Below, one piece after another: positions 13,739 to 15,887 of a stretch of 15,887 bases of DNA (positions are counted from its first letter, which is position 1; each line of letters opens with the position of its first letter). This stretch comes from Deltaproteobacteria bacterium. GTDB taxonomy: Bacteria > Myxococcota > UBA796 > SXON01. The notes below the pieces were generated by a model. It searched no databases. It was not told where the DNA came from and worked only from the letters and a program-made list of their open reading frames with translations. The stretch is taken from assembly GCA_947483545.1 (NCBI GenBank), contig CANKNP010000084.1, forward strand, positions 1 to 15,887. The letters run 5' to 3'. A program made the position numbers and the translations under genes.

Positions 13739-14944
13739 TCAGCGGCGTTCCGCCCCCCGCTCGGCCGCCACGGCGATGGCCCCAAGCCGCCCCACCTCTT
13801 TGGTCTCATCCCCCACGCCAACGCTGTACATCCGCCCCTTCCAAGCGACCTGGCCGAGCCGCGACCGCCGGACGGAGTCGAGGAGCAGGCCGACCAGCAT
13901 GAGCGCCCCCAGGCCTTGAAGGAGCCCGTAGCGACGGTCCTGGCCGAAGATGCCGTCCATCCAGTAGCGGACCGCGTGCATGAGCCCGAGCAGGCCCAAA
14001 GATGCTGCGAGGCCGGGCATGTCCCCGCGGACGATCGCGATCGCCGGCAGGAAATAGGGCAGCACGAATTCAAAGGCGATGAAGCCTGACAATACCACGG
14101 GCAGGATGACCGAATAGCGCATGCCCGCGTACAGGTTTTTGGTCCAGCCGAGCCAGAGCTCCCGCAGGTTGGTGTACATGCGGCAGGAGAACAACTCCCG
14201 CATGAACACCACCCGGATCGGGAGATCCTTCGCCACGAAGGCACGGGCGAGGCCCACATCGTCGAGGATGTCCGCCTTGACCGCTTCGTGTCCACCCGCC
14301 TGGCGGTAGGCGCCCAACTGGACAAGGATGAACTGGCCATTTGCGATCACAGCATCCTTGCGCGCCGGATCGTTCACCTTGTCGAGGTCATTCCCGGCGA
14401 TGATCAACCCCCCGACCGAAGGTTGGATCACCTTCTCCCAGAAGCCGCCCATCTCCAGCTTGCCCAACCCCGAGAGGAACGCCACGCCGTCCGAAATCGC
14501 CCGGCTTTGCGCGAGGGCGAGGGCCGAAGGATGGACCCGAACGTCGGCATCGAGGAACAGGAGCCAGGCGTCATCGGGCAGATCGAGGGCCTGCACGGCG
14601 CGGTGCAGCGCCCAGGGCTTCCCCTTCCAGCCCGCCGGCACGGGGCCTTCGCCGCGGAGGAGTCGGGCACCCGCAGCGAGGGCGAGGTCCGCCGTAGCGT
14701 CGCTGGAGGCGTCGTCGAACACGACGATCGAGAGATTGCCGTGGTCTGAGGCGGCGAGCGAGCGGATACAGGCGCCGATGTTGGCGGCCTCGTCGCGCGC
14801 AGGGATGAGCACCGTGAGCACGGGCAGGCCGGGGAGCCGGGGCGCGTCGGTCCCGAGTCGCCAGCGGTCCTCGTTGCGGGTGCGCCGAACCCGGGCCGCC
14901 ACGGAGAGCCAGAAAAGCGCGATGAGCGCGACGGTCCAGAGCAT
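13739..14944 (-). CDS. Membrane-anchored family 2 glycosyltransferase (HpnB/CrtQ-like)
   Basis: 401 residues from the ATG complementary to 14942-14944. N-terminal membrane anchor (residues 1-16), then a GT-A nucleotide-sugar domain: VLIPARDEAANIGACIRSL (44-62), IVVFDDASSDAT (73-84), VPAGWKGKPWALHRA (102-116), the DxD-type metal site LLFLDADVRVHP (128-139), and acceptor-side GGHEAVKADILDDVGLAR (217-234). Several membrane segments follow (about 275-303, 311-325, 341-355). The PAGWxGKxWAL block is shared with hopanoid-associated HpnB and the staphyloxanthin-type CrtQ, implying transfer of a sugar from NDP-sugar to a lipid acceptor at the inner membrane; which lipid is unknown. It starts 3 nt after the stop of the metallo-beta-lactamase-like gene, so the two are surely co-transcribed. 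Confidence 0.85.
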   Translation of the reverse strand: MLWTVALIALFWLSVAARVRRTRNEDRWRLGTDAPRLPGLPVLTVLIPARDEAANIGACIRSLAASDHGNLSIVVFDDASSDATADLALAAGARLLRGEGPVPAGWKGKPWALHRAVQALDLPDDAWLLFLDADVRVHPSALALAQSRAISDGVAFLSGLGKLEMGGFWEKVIQPSVGGLIIAGNDLDKVNDPARKDAVIANGQFILVQLGAYRQAGGHEAVKADILDDVGLARAFVAKDLPIRVVFMRELFSCRMYTNLRELWLGWTKNLYAGMRYSVILPVVLSGFIAFEFVLPYFLPAIAIVRGDMPGLAASLGLLGLMHAVRYWMDGIFGQDRRYGLLQGLGALMLVGLLLDSVRRSRLGQVAWKGRMYSVGVGDETKEVGRLGAIAVAAERGAERR

Positions 14945-14947
14945 CGA

Positions 14948-15643
14948 TCAGCCGAAGCGGTGCTTGATCGCGACGTGCAAGCCGGCTTTCGCGTCATCCT
15001 TGAGCAGCGTGCCATGGCCGGGGATCAGGTGCTTGAACGGCACCTCGGTGAGCCGCTCGAAGTCCGCGCGGATGCCGGGGCCCATCACCTTCGTCCAGGG
15101 GCCGCCGATCAGCGTGGGCCGAAAACCCATCGCGCGCATCATCAGGCCGCCGAGGAACGAACAGTCATCGAAGTGGATCCAATTCTGGTAGGCGTCGCAG
15201 GTCACAAGCACGCCACCGTCGATGTCCAGTCGCAGCGCAACCTCCGATTTCTGACCGCCAGCGAAGTTGAAAACCTCTGCGTTCGGCACCGGCGTGTTGC
15301 CCGGCTGGAGGGCCTCGCTGGCCCGCATCCCGCCGAGATCCATGGCCGGGGGCGCCCAGAGCGTCGCGCCAAAGCGATGAAGGAACCAGGGATCGTCGGA
15401 CCCGTGGAAGGCCCCGATGCGGAGGAGGTGCTTCGGGCGACCCAGTTTTTCGACCTCCGCCTCGCCCTCGGCCGACAGCCGAATCGCGTTCACAAACGTG
15501 AGATCGCCCCCGTGACGCAAGATGGTCATGTTCCGGCCAATGGACAGCCCAGGCGCAAACCGGAAGCCGCCGGTGACCATGAACACGTCGGGGAATACCT
15601 CGATCAACGGGCCGTGCGGCTCGGCGGGGCGAAATTCGGGCAT
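14948..15643 (-). CDS. Metallo-beta-lactamase-fold-like protein (DUF4336-like)
   Basis: 231 residues from the ATG complementary to 15641-15643 (MPEFRPAEPHG), preceded by an AAGGG. An ATG at 15703 would add 20 residues of basic, unconserved sequence and crowd the divergent gene, so I prefer the internal start. The pattern is that of a degenerate MBL fold: MVTGGFRFAPGLSIGRNMTI, a core strand with HLLRIGAFHGSDDPWF in place of the usual HxHxDH (His80, Asp83, Asp84), GGVLVTCDAYQNW (Asp150) and HLIPGHGTLL (His210). Resembles DUF4336-type proteins. Function unknown; reduced metal-ligand set, so hydrolase activity is uncertain. No signal peptide. First gene of the operon with the GT2 gene. Confidence 0.7.
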   Translation of the reverse strand: MPEFRPAEPHGPLIEVFPDVFMVTGGFRFAPGLSIGRNMTILRHGGDLTFVNAIRLSAEGEAEVEKLGRPKHLLRIGAFHGSDDPWFLHRFGATLWAPPAMDLGGMRASEALQPGNTPVPNAEVFNFAGGQKSEVALRLDIDGGVLVTCDAYQNWIHFDDCSFLGGLMMRAMGFRPTLIGGPWTKVMGPGIRADFERLTEVPFKHLIPGHGTLLKDDAKAGLHVAIKHRFG

Positions 15644-15729
15644 CGCACGGGCATACCCTTTTGGCGCGAGGTATGCGAGACTGCCGCGCCGGCTGTTCGG
15701 CAAGTGCCATCTCCCTTGGAGCTCTCTAC

Positions 15730-15887
15730 ATGCGTCTCTTTCTGTGTGCCTCTGGCCTCCTCGTCATCGCCCTCGGTTGCTCTGGTGGGGAGGCCACCCC
15801 GGAGCCTACGGGCACCGCATCCCCGGCCGCACCCGCTGCGCCGACGGCTGATCCGGGGTACTTCGTGTGGTACAACCCTGGGAAGAC
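15730..15887 (+). CDS. Lipoprotein, 3' partial
   Basis: MRLFLCASGLLVIALGCSGG opens with a type II signal peptide; the lipobox LGC puts the acylated Cys at residue 17. A Pro/Ala/Thr-rich linker (ATPEPTGTASPAAPAAPTAD) follows, then the start of a folded part (PGYFVWYNPGK), where the window ends with the frame open. GGAG lies at good spacing before the ATG. It is presumably anchored in the outer or inner membrane facing the periplasm. Divergent from the MBL-like/GT2 operon across 86 bp. The domain that would reveal its role is outside the window. Confidence 0.8.
   Translation, partial: MRLFLCASGLLVIALGCSGGEATPEPTGTASPAAPAAPTADPGYFVWYNPGK

Noticed and set aside
13150..14340. Minus-strand 396-codon frame crossing the ankyrin remnant and the GT2 gene
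   Set aside because: Overlaps the GT2 gene out of frame and reads Ser/Arg/Cys-rich shadow; the GT2 motifs are in another frame.

Overview
High-GC DNA with the gene content of a myxobacterium or close relative (Myxococcota). The signs are a MopE-type Asp/Cys-rich protein fused to a sulfatase-modifying-factor-like (FGE) domain, FG-GAP repeats, a giant Ser/Thr kinase-cyclase homology-ATPase-TPR protein, a small coiled-coil protein resembling the C-terminal domain of Myxococcus MXAN_5187, and an ankyrin-repeat fragment of a type common in this phylum. I see no rRNA, tRNA, CRISPR array or complete insertion sequence. The organism call is inference from protein families only.

Layout. 1-2249: the 3' part of a large secreted MopE/FGE-like/PKD-like gene that breaks off inside a second FGE-like domain and runs, out of frame, into FG-GAP repeats; it looks decayed, rearranged or misassembled. 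2359-2931: C-terminal fragment of an Rpn/DUF4351-like nuclease protein. 3019-3621 (-) and 3700-5325 (+): a divergent pair, the MXAN_5187-C-like coiled-coil protein and a phytoene desaturase/retinol saturase-type FAD oxidoreductase. 5426-6169 (+): an exported alpha/beta-hydrolase-fold protein lacking the catalytic Ser and His. It is convergent, with a 1-nt gap, to a polytopic membrane protein at 6171-7685 (-). 7717-8085 (+): a small membrane protein, convergent with a 9-nt gap to the giant kinase at 8095-12021 (-).

The region 12.0-13.7 kb is the most dynamic part. The kinase coding sequence continues upstream to an ATG at 12081 but is interrupted by an in-frame TAG exactly before the glycine-rich loop. 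A 38-codon lipoprotein-like stub (12142-12258) ends inside the palindromic operator/promoter of a complete ccdAB toxin-antitoxin pair (12268-12827). Two gene remnants follow: a minus-strand C-terminal scrap and a frameshifted ankyrin-repeat pseudogene (13055-13714).

13739-15643 (-): a two-gene operon of a metallo-beta-lactamase-like protein and a membrane-anchored GT2 glycosyltransferase, probably cell-envelope glycolipid work, divergent from a lipoprotein gene that runs off the window end (15730-15887). The window is mostly ordinary accessory myxobacterial content. The best leads are the TAG in the kinase, the ccdAB operator fused to its start codon, and the pseudo-hydrolase. I did not find a clear new multi-gene system.
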